From positions 1-44,071 of the forward strand of contig JAFSPF010000075.1 in NCBI GenBank assembly GCA_017443065.1: a DNA stretch of 44,071 nt, in the 5' to 3' direction. The notes beneath the pieces were generated by a model. The model was not told where the DNA came from and made no database searches. It saw nothing but the letters and a program-made list of their open reading frames with translations. Numbering within the stretch: the first letter of the stretch is position 1; every line of letters begins with the position of its first letter. Shown one piece after another: positions 34,225 through 42,566 of this stretch. A program made the translations under genes and the position numbers. This DNA comes from Lachnospiraceae bacterium. Its GTDB lineage: Bacteria > Bacillota > Clostridia > Lachnospirales > Lachnospiraceae.

Positions 34225-36183
34225 ATGAAAGCAATCGAAGTACGTTATCTGGAACGGCTCTCGGAACTCTACCCCACGATCGCCTCCGCCGCGGAGGAGG
34301 TCATCAATCTCTCCGCCATCACGCAGCTGCCCAAGGGCACGGAACACTTCATGACGGACATCCACGGAGAGCACGAGGCCTTCTCGCACATCCTGCGCAA
34401 CGGCTCCGGCTCCGTCCGGCATAAGATCGATGATGTCTTCGGCGCGACGATCGGTGCCGCGGACAAGCAGGCACTCGCCACACTGATCTACTATCCCGCC
34501 GAAAAGATGCGCGTCGTGCTGCGCGGCGAAAAAAATCCGGATGACTGGTACAAGGTCACGCTCTACCGCCTGATTGCGGTGGCACGGGGGGCCGCGGAAA
34601 AGTACACGCGCTCCAAGGTGCGCAAGGCGCTGCCGCAGGACTTTGATTACATCCTGGAGGAACTGCTGATGCAAAAAGAAAACGAGGATGCCAAGGAATC
34701 CTACTACGAGTCCATCCTGGACACGATCATCCGCATCGGCCGCGCCAAGGAGTTTATCATCGCGCTCTGCGAACTGATCCAGCGGCTTGTCATCGATCAC
34801 CTGCACATCGTGGGGGATATCTTTGACCGCGGACCCGGCCCCCACATCATCATGGACATGCTCGCGGACTATCACTCCCTGGACATCCAGTGGGGCAATC
34901 ATGACGTGCTGTGGATGGGCGCCGCTGCGGGAGATATCGCCTGCATCTGCAATGTCGTCCGGATCTGCGCACGTTACGGCAATCTGGATATTTTAGAGGA
35001 CGGTTACGGCATCAATCTTTTGCCGCTTGCGTCCTACGCCATGGGGAATTATGAGGACGATCCCTGCGACTGCTTCAAGCTCAAGGGCAACAATACGAAT
35101 GACCCGCGTGAAATGCAGATCAACCTGAAAATCCACAAGGCTGTTTCCATCCTGCAGTTCAAGGCGGAGGGACAGATGATCATGCGGCACCCGGAGTTTC
35201 ATCTAGAGGACCGCAATCTGCTGGACAAGATCGATTATAAAAAGGGCACCGTCAAAATCGGCAGAAAAAGCTACAAGATGCTGGACATGCACTTTCCGAC
35301 CGTCGACCCGAAGCATCCGTATGAATTCACGGAGCAGGAGGCGGACGTGATTGAACGTTTGCGGCAGGCCTTTAAGAGCAGCGAAAAGCTGGCAAAGCAC
35401 GCCAAGGTCCTGCTCTCGAAGGGCAGCCTCTACAAGGTCTTTAACAACAACCTGCTCTACCACGGCTGCATTCCGATCAATGAGGACGGCACCCTGCGTG
35501 AGGTTGAAGTCTTCGGCAAAACCTACAAGGGACGCGCGCTCTATGAAGCACTGGAGCATCACATCCGCCGCGGCTTTGTCGCCATTGATCCGGAGGAAAA
35601 GGAACGCGGGCAGGCCATCATGTGGTGGATCTGGCTGCACCGGAACAGCCCCCTCTTCGGCAAGGAAAAGATGGCCACCTTTGAACGTTATTTTCTTGCG
35701 GAGAAGGAAACGCATTCGGAGGGAAAGAATCCTTACTACACGCTCTGCGAGGACGAAAAGACCGTGGACATGATTTTAAAAGAATTCGGCCTCGGCAACG
35801 TGAAGGACGCACACATCGTGAACGGTCACGTGCCGGTCAAGGTGAAGAGCGGCGAAAGTCCGATCAAATGCAACGGGAAGCTCTTCATCATCGACGGCGG
35901 CTTCTCCCGCGCGTATCAGAAGGAAACGGGCATCGCCGGTTATACGCTGATCTATAATTCCTACGGTCTCATCCTCGCCGCGCATGAGCCCTTTGAATCC
36001 ATGGACGCGGCCATCGAAGCGGAGTCCGACATTCATTCGGACCAGCGCGTCGTGGCCCGCGTCACGACAAGGAAACGCGTCGGCGATACGGACGCGGGAA
36101 AAGAGATGCGCGAGCGCATCAAGGATCTGGAGTCGCTGATTGCCGCCTATCGCAACGGACGGATCGCGGAAAGAAGCTCTTAA
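34225..36183 (+). CDS. fbp: Fructose-1,6-bisphosphatase, class III
   Basis: Gluconeogenic enzyme dephosphorylating fructose 1,6-bisphosphate. 652 residues, the length of the large class III enzymes of Firmicutes. Metallophosphoesterase motifs are visible: TDIHGEHEAFSHILRNG, VGDIFDRGPGPH, WGNHDVLWMGAAAGD and INGHVPVK-like VNGHVPVKVKSGESP. GGGAGG-like site GGGAGG before the ATG at 34225. The stop overlaps the cdd stop coming from the other side. Confidence 0.95.
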   Translation: MKAIEVRYLERLSELYPTIASAAEEVINLSAITQLPKGTEHFMTDIHGEHEAFSHILRNGSGSVRHKIDDVFGATIGAADKQALATLIYYPAEKMRVVLRGEKNPDDWYKVTLYRLIAVARGAAEKYTRSKVRKALPQDFDYILEELLMQKENEDAKESYYESILDTIIRIGRAKEFIIALCELIQRLVIDHLHIVGDIFDRGPGPHIIMDMLADYHSLDIQWGNHDVLWMGAAAGDIACICNVVRICARYGNLDILEDGYGINLLPLASYAMGNYEDDPCDCFKLKGNNTNDPREMQINLKIHKAVSILQFKAEGQMIMRHPEFHLEDRNLLDKIDYKKGTVKIGRKSYKMLDMHFPTVDPKHPYEFTEQEADVIERLRQAFKSSEKLAKHAKVLLSKGSLYKVFNNNLLYHGCIPINEDGTLREVEVFGKTYKGRALYEALEHHIRRGFVAIDPEEKERGQAIMWWIWLHRNSPLFGKEKMATFERYFLAEKETHSEGKNPYYTLCEDEKTVDMILKEFGLGNVKDAHIVNGHVPVKVKSGESPIKCNGKLFIIDGGFSRAYQKETGIAGYTLIYNSYGLILAAHEPFESMDAAIEAESDIHSDQRVVARVTTRKRVGDTDAGKEMRERIKDLESLIAAYRNGRIAERSS

Positions 36184-36611
36184 CCGGCCGCAAGCGCCTT
36201 CGGGCCGAAGCCGTCCGGCAGGATCTCCTTCAGCGTGTTGATGCGATAGTTCTCACGATCCGTTGCGCAGATCACCTGAAAGGTCTCCGGATCACAGAAC
36301 TCCATCATCACCTGGCGGCAGACGCCGCAGGGGGAGCCCAGGTTCGTGACATTTCCCTCATGCCCCGCGACGACCGCGATCGCGTCAAACTCCGTGACGC
36401 CCTCGCTGACCGCCTTGAAGAAGGCCGTACGCTCGCCGCAGTTGCAGGGCGTGTAGGCGGCGTTTTCGATGTTGCATCCGCCGTACACCGTCCCGTTCTT
36501 TGCCAGCAGCGCCGCACCCACCTTGTAATGCGAATAGGGCGTGTAGGCATAGGGCAGCATCTCGAATGCCTTGTCAATGAGTGAACCGATCTGTTCCTTT
36601 GAAATCCCCAT
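36180..36611 (-). CDS. cdd: Cytidine deaminase
   Basis: Zinc enzyme converting (deoxy)cytidine to uridine for pyrimidine salvage. 143 residues with AYTPYSHYKVGAALL, the catalytic CNCGERTA (usual CAERTA, here Gly for Ala) and CGVCRQVMMEFC zinc cysteines. Only 12 bases separate the upstream cls TAG from its ATG, and AAGGAGG lies in that gap, so the genes are co-transcribed. Confidence 0.95.
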   Translation of the reverse strand: MGISKEQIGSLIDKAFEMLPYAYTPYSHYKVGAALLAKNGTVYGGCNIENAAYTPCNCGERTAFFKAVSEGVTEFDAIAVVAGHEGNVTNLGSPCGVCRQVMMEFCDPETFQVICATDRENYRINTLKEILPDGFGPKALAAG

Positions 36612-36623
36612 AAGAACCTCCTT

Positions 36624-38270
36624 CTATAACAGCGGCGCGAACATGCGCAGCACCAGTTGTCCGAAACGCAGCGTGCGGCTGCGGCCGGTGGCATAGCGTT
36701 CCGTGACATCCTCCGAAACGGCAAACATCCCTTCAAAATCCGCGCGCATTTTTTCGATCACGTCTCCCTTATACAGCAGGACGCCGTCCTCAAAGTGCAG
36801 ATACAGTCCGCGGAAGTCCAGGTTGATCGTGCCGCAGGTCGCGACACAGTCATCCGAAACAAAGAGCTTGGCGTGACTGAAGCCCGGCGTGTACTCAAAG
36901 ATCCGCACCCCGTTTCGCACCAGCCCGTGGTAATAGGAGCGCGTCACGTTGTAAACGGTTTTCTTGTCCGGAATCCCCGGCGTCACGATGCGGATGTCCA
37001 CGCCCCGCTTGGCGGCCAGCGACATGGCGCGCGTCATCTCGTCCGTCAGGATCAGATAGGGCGTCGAAATATAGATGTAATCCTTTGCGCGTTCGATCAT
37101 GCCGATATAAACGTTTTCCGCGAGCGGCTCCCGGTCCATCGGCGAATCCGCATAGGGCTGCACAAAGTTTTCGCGCAGCAGCACCGCCGCGGCGTCCCGC
37201 GCCTCGATGCGCTGCTGCTGCAGCTTATCGTCCAGCATCCCGAAGACATCCTCCGGATGATCCCCTGCGGTGATATAGTGCAGCATCTGCTCATCCGTAT
37301 CGTTTTCGCTCTTCCCTTTGGTGATGTTCCACATCTCCAGAAACAGGGCCGTAAAGCTCTTCGCCGCGCTGCCCGTCAGCTTCACGCCCGCATCCTTCCA
37401 GTGTCCGTAGGGATGCGTGATGTTGAAATACTCATTGGCGATATTGTAGCCGCCGGTAAAGGCGACGCGCCCGTCGATCACGGTGATCTTGCGGTGATCG
37501 CGGTGGTTCATGAACAGATGCCCGCGACCGCTCGCCGGATTGAATCTGCGGCAGAGGATTCCCCGCTCCTGCATCCGGTCGATAAAATCCGTGGTGATGA
37601 AGGGGATGCTGCCGACGTCATCGTAAAGGATGCGCACCTCCACGCCGGCGGCCACGCGCTCCGCCAGCGCCTCCTCCAGCTGCCAGAAGCCCTCCGCGTA
37701 CTCAAAGGCATGGTATTCCAGAAAGACGAAGCGCTTTGCTTCCGCGATTGCGAGGAGCTGTTCCTCCAGCGCCTTCTCCCCGCTGTCATGGTATTCCACC
37801 TCCGTGTCGCGGTACAGCGGGAAGCCGCCGTACTCCTGAATATAGCGCGCCAGATTGGCGACGGATTTGTCCTGCTTTTCCAGCGCGGCCAGCGCCTCCT
37901 CATCCCGCTCCAGCTTGCTTAAGACCTGCTCGCTCATCTTCGAGAAGCGCGCACGCATGCGCCTGGTCGCCCAGGACCAGTCGTTCATCAGATAGAGCGT
38001 CACGCCCATCACGGGGAAGCCCATGATCAGGACAATCCATGTCATTTTCAGGGCGCTGGTTTTATACTGCGAAAAAATACCGAGCACGAGAAGGAGCGCC
38101 AGGACACGCAGCCCCACCGCAAACCATTCCGCGCTGTTGCTGAAGATCCAGGTGATCCAGATTAAGAAAAAAACCTCCAGTAAAAAAGAGAGCCACACCA
38201 GAATGAAACGTCTGACGCCGTTCCGGTTTGCGATTCTCTTTTCTACTGTCGGTTTGTTCTTGCTGTTCAT
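36624..38270 (-). CDS. cls: Cardiolipin synthase
   Basis: Membrane phospholipase D-superfamily enzyme that forms cardiolipin from phosphatidylglycerol. 548 residues with two N-terminal membrane segments (about 22-65 and 70-95). Two HKD motifs are present: HRKITVIDGRVAFTGGYN and HAKLFVSDDCVATCGTINLD. The second is followed by DFRGLYLHFEDG. It starts at an ATG at 38270 without a clear ribosome binding site. It ends in TAG and leads directly into cdd, which is functionally unrelated. Confidence 0.95.
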   Translation of the reverse strand: MNSKNKPTVEKRIANRNGVRRFILVWLSFLLEVFFLIWITWIFSNSAEWFAVGLRVLALLLVLGIFSQYKTSALKMTWIVLIMGFPVMGVTLYLMNDWSWATRRMRARFSKMSEQVLSKLERDEEALAALEKQDKSVANLARYIQEYGGFPLYRDTEVEYHDSGEKALEEQLLAIAEAKRFVFLEYHAFEYAEGFWQLEEALAERVAAGVEVRILYDDVGSIPFITTDFIDRMQERGILCRRFNPASGRGHLFMNHRDHRKITVIDGRVAFTGGYNIANEYFNITHPYGHWKDAGVKLTGSAAKSFTALFLEMWNITKGKSENDTDEQMLHYITAGDHPEDVFGMLDDKLQQQRIEARDAAAVLLRENFVQPYADSPMDREPLAENVYIGMIERAKDYIYISTPYLILTDEMTRAMSLAAKRGVDIRIVTPGIPDKKTVYNVTRSYYHGLVRNGVRIFEYTPGFSHAKLFVSDDCVATCGTINLDFRGLYLHFEDGVLLYKGDVIEKMRADFEGMFAVSEDVTERYATGRSRTLRFGQLVLRMFAPLL

Positions 38271-38314
38271 AACACGGTATCCCGGTTCAACTGCCTGTGA
38301 TCCCGTTTCCTATT

Positions 38315-39505
38315 TCAGGCGAGGTATTTCTTCAGCGCCTCCGCCTTGTCGGTCTTTTCCCAGGGAAGATCCAGGTCATCCCTTCCGAAGTGGCCGTAGG
38401 CCGCCGTCTGTTTGTAGATCGGCCTGCGCAGGTCAAGCATCTTGATGATGCCCGCCGGACGCATGTCAAAGTTTTCGCGGACGGCCTTTTCGATCACGTC
38501 CTCCGCAACCTTTCCGGTGCCGAAGGTATCGATGTGGATCGAGGTCGGCTGCGCCACGCCGATCGCATAGGAGAGCTGGATCTGCACGCGGTCCGCCAGT
38601 CCTGCCGCCACGATGTTCTTTGCCGCATAGCGCGCCGCATAGGCGGCGGAGCGGTCCACCTTCGTGCAGTCCTTGCCGGAGAAGGCACCGCCGCCGTGCG
38701 CGGCGGAGCCGCCGTAGGTATCGACGATGATCTTTCTTCCGGTCAGACCCGCATCGCCCTGCGGTCCGCCGATCACAAAGCGACCGGTCGGGTTGATGTA
38801 AATCTTCGTGTTCTCATCCACCATCTTCGCATCCACCACCGCATCAATGACATGCTTGCGGATGTCTTTGTGAATCTGCTCCTGCGTGACCTTCTCGTCA
38901 TGCTGCGAGGAAATCACGATCGCCTCCAGGCGGACGGGATTCTGGTTTTCGTCATACTCCACGGAGACCTGGCTCTTGCCGTCCGGTCTTAAATACTCCA
39001 GCGTACCGTTCTTGCGCACCTCCGTGAGCTTGCGCGTGAGCTTGTGCGCGAGGGAGATCGCATAGGGCATATACTCCGGCGTCTCGTTGGAGGCATAGCC
39101 GAACATCATGCCCTGGTCCCCGGCGCCGATCGCCTCCAGCTGCTCCTCCGTCATCTTGTTCTCTCTCGCCTCCAGCGCCTTGTCCACGCCCATTGCGATG
39201 TCCGGCGACTGCTCGTCGATCGCCACCATCACCGCGCAGGTATTGGCGTCAAAGCCCTTGGCGGAGGAGTCATAGCCGATCTCACGGACGGTATCGCGCA
39301 CCACCTTCGAAAAATCAATGAAGGCGTTGGTCGTGATCTCTCCCGTGATCAGCACGAAGCCCGTGCATGTGGCCGTTTCGCAGGCGACACGGCTCATCGG
39401 GTCATCCTTCATGCAGGCGTCCAGGACGGCATCGGAGATCGCGTCGCAGATCTTGTCCGGATGTCCTTCCGTGACCGACTCAGAGGTAAAAATGTAGTTG
39501 CTCAT
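38315..39505 (-). CDS. metK: S-adenosylmethionine synthase
   Basis: Makes SAM from methionine and ATP, the donor for the methyltransferases in this window. 396 residues with [17 protein letters not shown], the hexapeptide GAGDQG, and [19 protein letters not shown]. The ribosome binding site GGAAAGGGG is close to an upstream terminator-like hairpin; see that entry. No S-box was found. Confidence 0.97.
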   Translation of the reverse strand: MSNYIFTSESVTEGHPDKICDAISDAVLDACMKDDPMSRVACETATCTGFVLITGEITTNAFIDFSKVVRDTVREIGYDSSAKGFDANTCAVMVAIDEQSPDIAMGVDKALEARENKMTEEQLEAIGAGDQGMMFGYASNETPEYMPYAISLAHKLTRKLTEVRKNGTLEYLRPDGKSQVSVEYDENQNPVRLEAIVISSQHDEKVTQEQIHKDIRKHVIDAVVDAKMVDENTKIYINPTGRFVIGGPQGDAGLTGRKIIVDTYGGSAAHGGGAFSGKDCTKVDRSAAYAARYAAKNIVAAGLADRVQIQLSYAIGVAQPTSIHIDTFGTGKVAEDVIEKAVRENFDMRPAGIIKMLDLRRPIYKQTAAYGHFGRDDLDLPWEKTDKAEALKKYLA

Positions 39506-39523
39506 GTTTCGTTCCCCTTTCCG

Positions 39524-39556
39524 AAAAAGAAACCCTCTGTCACAGGCACAGAGGGT
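39524..39556 (-). terminator. Terminator-like hairpin directly before metK
   Basis: On the minus strand ACCCTCTGT pairs with ACAGAGGGT (9 bp, 7-base loop) and is followed by TTTCTTTTT. It lies between the hydrolase stop (39583) and metK, with only 18 bases from the U-run to the metK ATG. No promoter fits in that gap, so it may act as an attenuator. An AGAGG upstream could pair with its left arm as an antiterminator, a weak suggestion. Confidence 0.7.
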
Positions 39557-39582
39557 CGGTGACTGTTTTCCGCACCTCTTTT

Positions 39583-40224
39583 TTAATACTTTATAACGGT
39601 TTCGATCCCCTCCGCCACCTGCGACACAAAGGACTGCGCGTCAACGACGCTGCCTGCTGCCAGGCCGTAATGGCAGGGGATGGCGACCTTCGGTTTGATC
39701 CCGTTGACGAGCGCGGCCGCTTCGTCCGCCGTCATCGTGTACTTGCCGCCGACGGGCACGATCGCGATGTCACACTTCACCGCCTTCGCGTCCTCCGTCG
39801 CGTCCGTGTCACCCGTGACATAAATCCGCTCGCCATTCACCGTCACGATATAGCCCAGCCAGTCGTTTTCCTTCGGATGAAACTCCTTGCCGATGTTATA
39901 GGCGCGCACCGCCTCCACCGGAAAGCCGTTGAGCTGCAGCTTGTCACCGGGGCGCAGCGGCACGATGTCATTATGCTCCACGACGGTTTTCTCCTGGATC
40001 TCATCACGCATCTCCAGCGGGCAGACGATGTAGGTTTCGTTGTTGCCCTTGAAGAGTTTGTTGACGGATTCCGGTTCGAAGTGATCAGAGTGATTGTGCG
40101 TCAGGAAAATCAGATCCGCGTCATGCGCCTCTTCTGCGATCTGGATCGGGTCAAAATAAATGACCTGCTTCTTTGCCTCGACGCGGATGCTGGACTGCAC
40201 GTTGATCGTAATGTGTTCGGTCAT
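39583..40224 (-). CDS. Metallo-beta-lactamase-fold hydrolase
   Basis: Function unknown beyond a zinc hydrolase of the UlaG/YtkL-like group. 213 residues with the metal motif [11 protein letters not shown], a second His in VTGDTDATE and CHYG near the end. The GTGDTD-type aspartate is present. It begins 28 bases after tRNA-Leu and could be on the same transcript. Ribosome binding site GGAGGAGAG lies just before the ATG. Confidence 0.85.
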   Translation of the reverse strand: MTEHITINVQSSIRVEAKKQVIYFDPIQIAEEAHDADLIFLTHNHSDHFEPESVNKLFKGNNETYIVCPLEMRDEIQEKTVVEHNDIVPLRPGDKLQLNGFPVEAVRAYNIGKEFHPKENDWLGYIVTVNGERIYVTGDTDATEDAKAVKCDIAIVPVGGKYTMTADEAAALVNGIKPKVAIPCHYGLAAGSVVDAQSFVSQVAEGIETVIKY

Positions 40225-40252
40225 AACGCTCTCCTCCTTCTGTTGTTTGAAA

Positions 40253-40336
40253 TGCCGGCAACCGGACTTGAACCGGTACGGGCTTGCGCCCGAGGGATTT
40301 TAAGTCCCTTGCGTCTGCCAATTCCGCCATGCCGGC
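40253..40336 (-). tRNA. tRNA-Leu (anticodon TAA)
   Basis: 84 bases with acceptor GCCGGCA/TGCCGGC, discriminator A, anticodon TAA in the loop CTTAAAA, and a long variable arm (CGGGCGCAAGCCCG), as expected of a class II tRNA. CCA is not encoded. Last tRNA of the three. Confidence 0.97.
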
Positions 40337-40339
40337 ATA

Positions 40340-40413
40340 TGGGCCCTCAGGGACTCGAACCCGGGACCGATCGGTTATGAGCCGACTGCTCTAACCAACT
40401 GAGCTAAGGGCCC
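40340..40413 (-). tRNA. tRNA-Met (anticodon CAT)
   Basis: 74 bases, acceptor GGGCCCT/AGGGCCC, discriminator A, anticodon loop CTCATAA. It does not look like the initiator, since its first pair is G-C. An Ile-2 tRNA (modified CAU) is the alternative and cannot be excluded from the sequence alone. Confidence 0.9.
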
Positions 40414-40443
40414 TGTTTGGCATGGGCGGCTGCGCCGCCCGAA

Positions 40444-40517
<74 letters not shown>

Positions 40518-40537
40518 CCGCAATTACAGACTATCCT

Positions 40538-40566
40538 ATTTTACTTCCTGCGCCCCCTTTTTTCAA
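40538..40566 (-). promoter_or_regulatory. tRNA promoter overlapping the psd stop
   Basis: TTGAAA (40561-40566) and TAAAAT (40538-40543), spacer 17, on the minus strand. The -10 box includes the psd stop codon TAA. Transcription would begin about 14 bases before tRNA-Ile. Confidence 0.6.
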
Positions 40567-41410
40567 CTGTTTTATCTGCTACCCCGATCTTCTCCCCCAC
40601 GCGCACCTTCACCTCCCGTCCGGCCGACACCGCCTCCCGCAGCGTCCCGCGCAGCCGCACCCTGTCCTTCTCGAACAGCAGCACGATCGTGGAGCCGCAG
40701 AGATCGAAATGCCCCTTCTCTTTTCCGCGCGCATGCCTTCCGGCATCATAATGATTCACGATGCCGCCCACCGCAAAGGCGCCGACCTCAATCTGCAGCA
40801 CGCGCCCGAAATGCGCCGTCCGCAGGAGACTGACCGTGCGGCGGTTTAAGGCAAAAACGGGATAGGTCTTCAGGGCCGCAGGCTGCACGCTGTACAGCTC
40901 GCCTTCGTTATAAACATGCGGATGTTGCACGCACTCGTCGAAGTAATGATAGTGATGATAATCCGCGATGGAGAGGCGCAGCACCAGAGCGCATCCGCCC
41001 TCGTAGGCCGAAAGTGCGCGAAGCGCCTTCGCCTTTCCGAAGGCCGTCTTCCCGGAGAGCGCATAATTCCCGGTCAGCTCCCGCAGCGTATAGCGCGTCC
41101 CCTTGATGAGGAGCGTGCCGTCCCCGCGGATCCGGTAGGCGGAAAGATACGCGTCACAGGGGCTGACCAGATGCCCTTCCTCCGCGTCAAACACAATCTC
41201 CTTTTTATGCCGCAGGAAAAAATCCCGCCAGCTTTTGTACTCTTCCTTTGCATACAGGGAGAGATCGATCCGGTGCTTTTTGATGAAGAAGGGAATCATC
41301 AGACGCGATATTCCCGCGCGCAGAAAAAACACGACCGCCCGGTCCAGCCGCAGTGTCATCATCAGGCGGAGCAGCATCTGCCCCGGACGTGTCCGATACA
41401 GGAAATTCAT
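40541..41410 (-). CDS. psd: Phosphatidylserine decarboxylase
   Basis: Converts phosphatidylserine to phosphatidylethanolamine. 289 residues; the proenzyme cleaves itself at a Ser to make the pyruvoyl group, here in FDLCGSTIVLLFEK (GST around residue 240). The Asp/His residues of the self-processing region are in HYHYFDECVQHPHV and the proenzyme has the membrane-associated N-terminus. Start overlaps the pssA stop by four bases, so it is coupled to the preceding step of the pathway. Confidence 0.93.
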   Translation of the reverse strand: MNFLYRTRPGQMLLRLMMTLRLDRAVVFFLRAGISRLMIPFFIKKHRIDLSLYAKEEYKSWRDFFLRHKKEIVFDAEEGHLVSPCDAYLSAYRIRGDGTLLIKGTRYTLRELTGNYALSGKTAFGKAKALRALSAYEGGCALVLRLSIADYHHYHYFDECVQHPHVYNEGELYSVQPAALKTYPVFALNRRTVSLLRTAHFGRVLQIEVGAFAVGGIVNHYDAGRHARGKEKGHFDLCGSTIVLLFEKDRVRLRGTLREAVSAGREVKVRVGEKIGVADKTVEKRGRRK

Positions 41411-41994
41411 TTCTCACCATCCCCGCGATGCTTCTTCTTGTAAAAAATATGCGGCTTCTTCACGCGGATCGGCGCGATGAACAGCACCGCCACAAAGAGC
41501 AGCAGCACCGGCCAGACATTGCGCATCGGCACCCGTGTCCAGCGCGCCAGCGCCCAGGAGATCGGGAAGATGATGGCAGCCGTCGTCACGGGCAGGCCGT
41601 AGTAATACTCTCTCGGCCCCTCCTCGTTCCGCTGCCGGTCCTCCTCGGAAACATTGAAATAAGCCAGACGGATCAGCGCGCACAAAAGGTACATGCCGGA
41701 AGTCGTCGCCACCATTTTGTTGTACGGCACCTCGCGACAGGCGATGATGACCGGCAGCACGCCGAAGCTGATCAGATCCGAAAGGGAATCAATCTGTATC
41801 CCGAAGCGCTTTTCCTCCTCCGAGCATTCTCTTGTGGAGGCAACCGCGCCGTCGAACATATCGCAGAGTCCCGCCACCAGCAGGCAGATAACGCCCATGC
41901 CGCTGCGACCGTCGATCGTCCAGGAGATGCCGGCAAAGGCCGCACCCATGCCGAGGTAGGTCAGGATGACCGTGTAATTGTAAATGCCGATCAT
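41407..41994 (-). CDS. pssA: CDP-diacylglycerol-serine O-phosphatidyltransferase
   Basis: Membrane enzyme making phosphatidylserine. 195 residues with about six membrane helices. The CDP-alcohol phosphotransferase signature is CDMFDGAVASTRECSEEEKR followed by FGIQIDSLSDLISFG. The metal-binding Asp residues are there, but the Arg that usually follows Ala is Ser (DGAVAS). Overlaps both neighbours by 4 bases. Confidence 0.93.
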   Translation of the reverse strand: MIGIYNYTVILTYLGMGAAFAGISWTIDGRSGMGVICLLVAGLCDMFDGAVASTRECSEEEKRFGIQIDSLSDLISFGVLPVIIACREVPYNKMVATTSGMYLLCALIRLAYFNVSEEDRQRNEEGPREYYYGLPVTTAAIIFPISWALARWTRVPMRNVWPVLLLFVAVLFIAPIRVKKPHIFYKKKHRGDGEK

Positions 41995-42566
41995 TGTGCG
42001 CCCTCCGCTTTCTCCCTGTTTTTCATGACAAAGACCTTTGCCGGCGGCACATTCACCGCCTCAAAAAAGATGTTCTCAAAGGTAAAGTACTTTTCAAAAA
42101 ATTCTTTTCTGAGATTCGTGTACTGGAAGGTGATGAACTTTCCGTCCCTGCCGATGATGTGGCGCGTCGCCTTGCAGATCCGGTAGGCTACATCCTGCGG
42201 AAGCGAGGCGAAGGGAAGGCCGGAAATCACGGCGTCCGCGTGCTTGACACCGTGCGCACGGATGAGCCGGTCCGCCTCCTCCGCACTGCCCTGAATCACC
42301 ACAATGTCCTGCCGCGCGCCGTAAAGCGTGCGCATCTTGTAATAAAAGGCATCGTTTTTCTCAATCAGAAAGAGCATCGTCTCTTCCTTTTTCCGGGAAA
42401 GAATCTCCCGCGTGAACACGCCCGTCCCCGGGCCGTATTCCACGATGCACTTTGCGGTTCCGAAATCCACCGCCTTCATCATCTTCTTCGCAAGCCGCTT
42501 TCCGCTTGCCTTCACCGCACCCACGGTCCGCGGGTGCTTTGCGTATTCCTTCAGAAAATCAAGCAT
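41991..42566 (-). CDS. PmtA-like phospholipid N-methyltransferase
   Basis: SAM-dependent methyltransferase of about 191 residues. Its SAM motif CIVEYGPGTGVFTREIL and the short PPxFxSLP-like segment ISGLPFASLPQDV resemble PmtA enzymes that methylate phosphatidylethanolamine, and also the rRNA dimethyladenosine fold. I start it at the ATG at 42566 (MLDFLKEYAKHPRTVGA), with GGAGG inside the preceding gene; the frame upstream belongs to the shifted neighbour. It overlaps the end of the YbhN-like gene by 8 bases and pssA by 4. The position between a lipid-transporter-like gene and pssA-psd supports a lipid substrate, but the product is not proven. Confidence 0.75.
   Translation of the reverse strand: MLDFLKEYAKHPRTVGAVKASGKRLAKKMMKAVDFGTAKCIVEYGPGTGVFTREILSRKKEETMLFLIEKNDAFYYKMRTLYGARQDIVVIQGSAEEADRLIRAHGVKHADAVISGLPFASLPQDVAYRICKATRHIIGRDGKFITFQYTNLRKEFFEKYFTFENIFFEAVNVPPAKVFVMKNREKAEGAQ

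Noticed and set aside
36657-37922. 421-codon plus-strand frame across cls
   Set aside because: Shadow of cls on the other strand, biased composition (Arg, His, Val) and no recognisable domain.
39506-39582. SAM (S-box) riboswitch before metK
   Set aside because: Only 26 bases lie between the hydrolase stop and the hairpin, far too short for an S-box.
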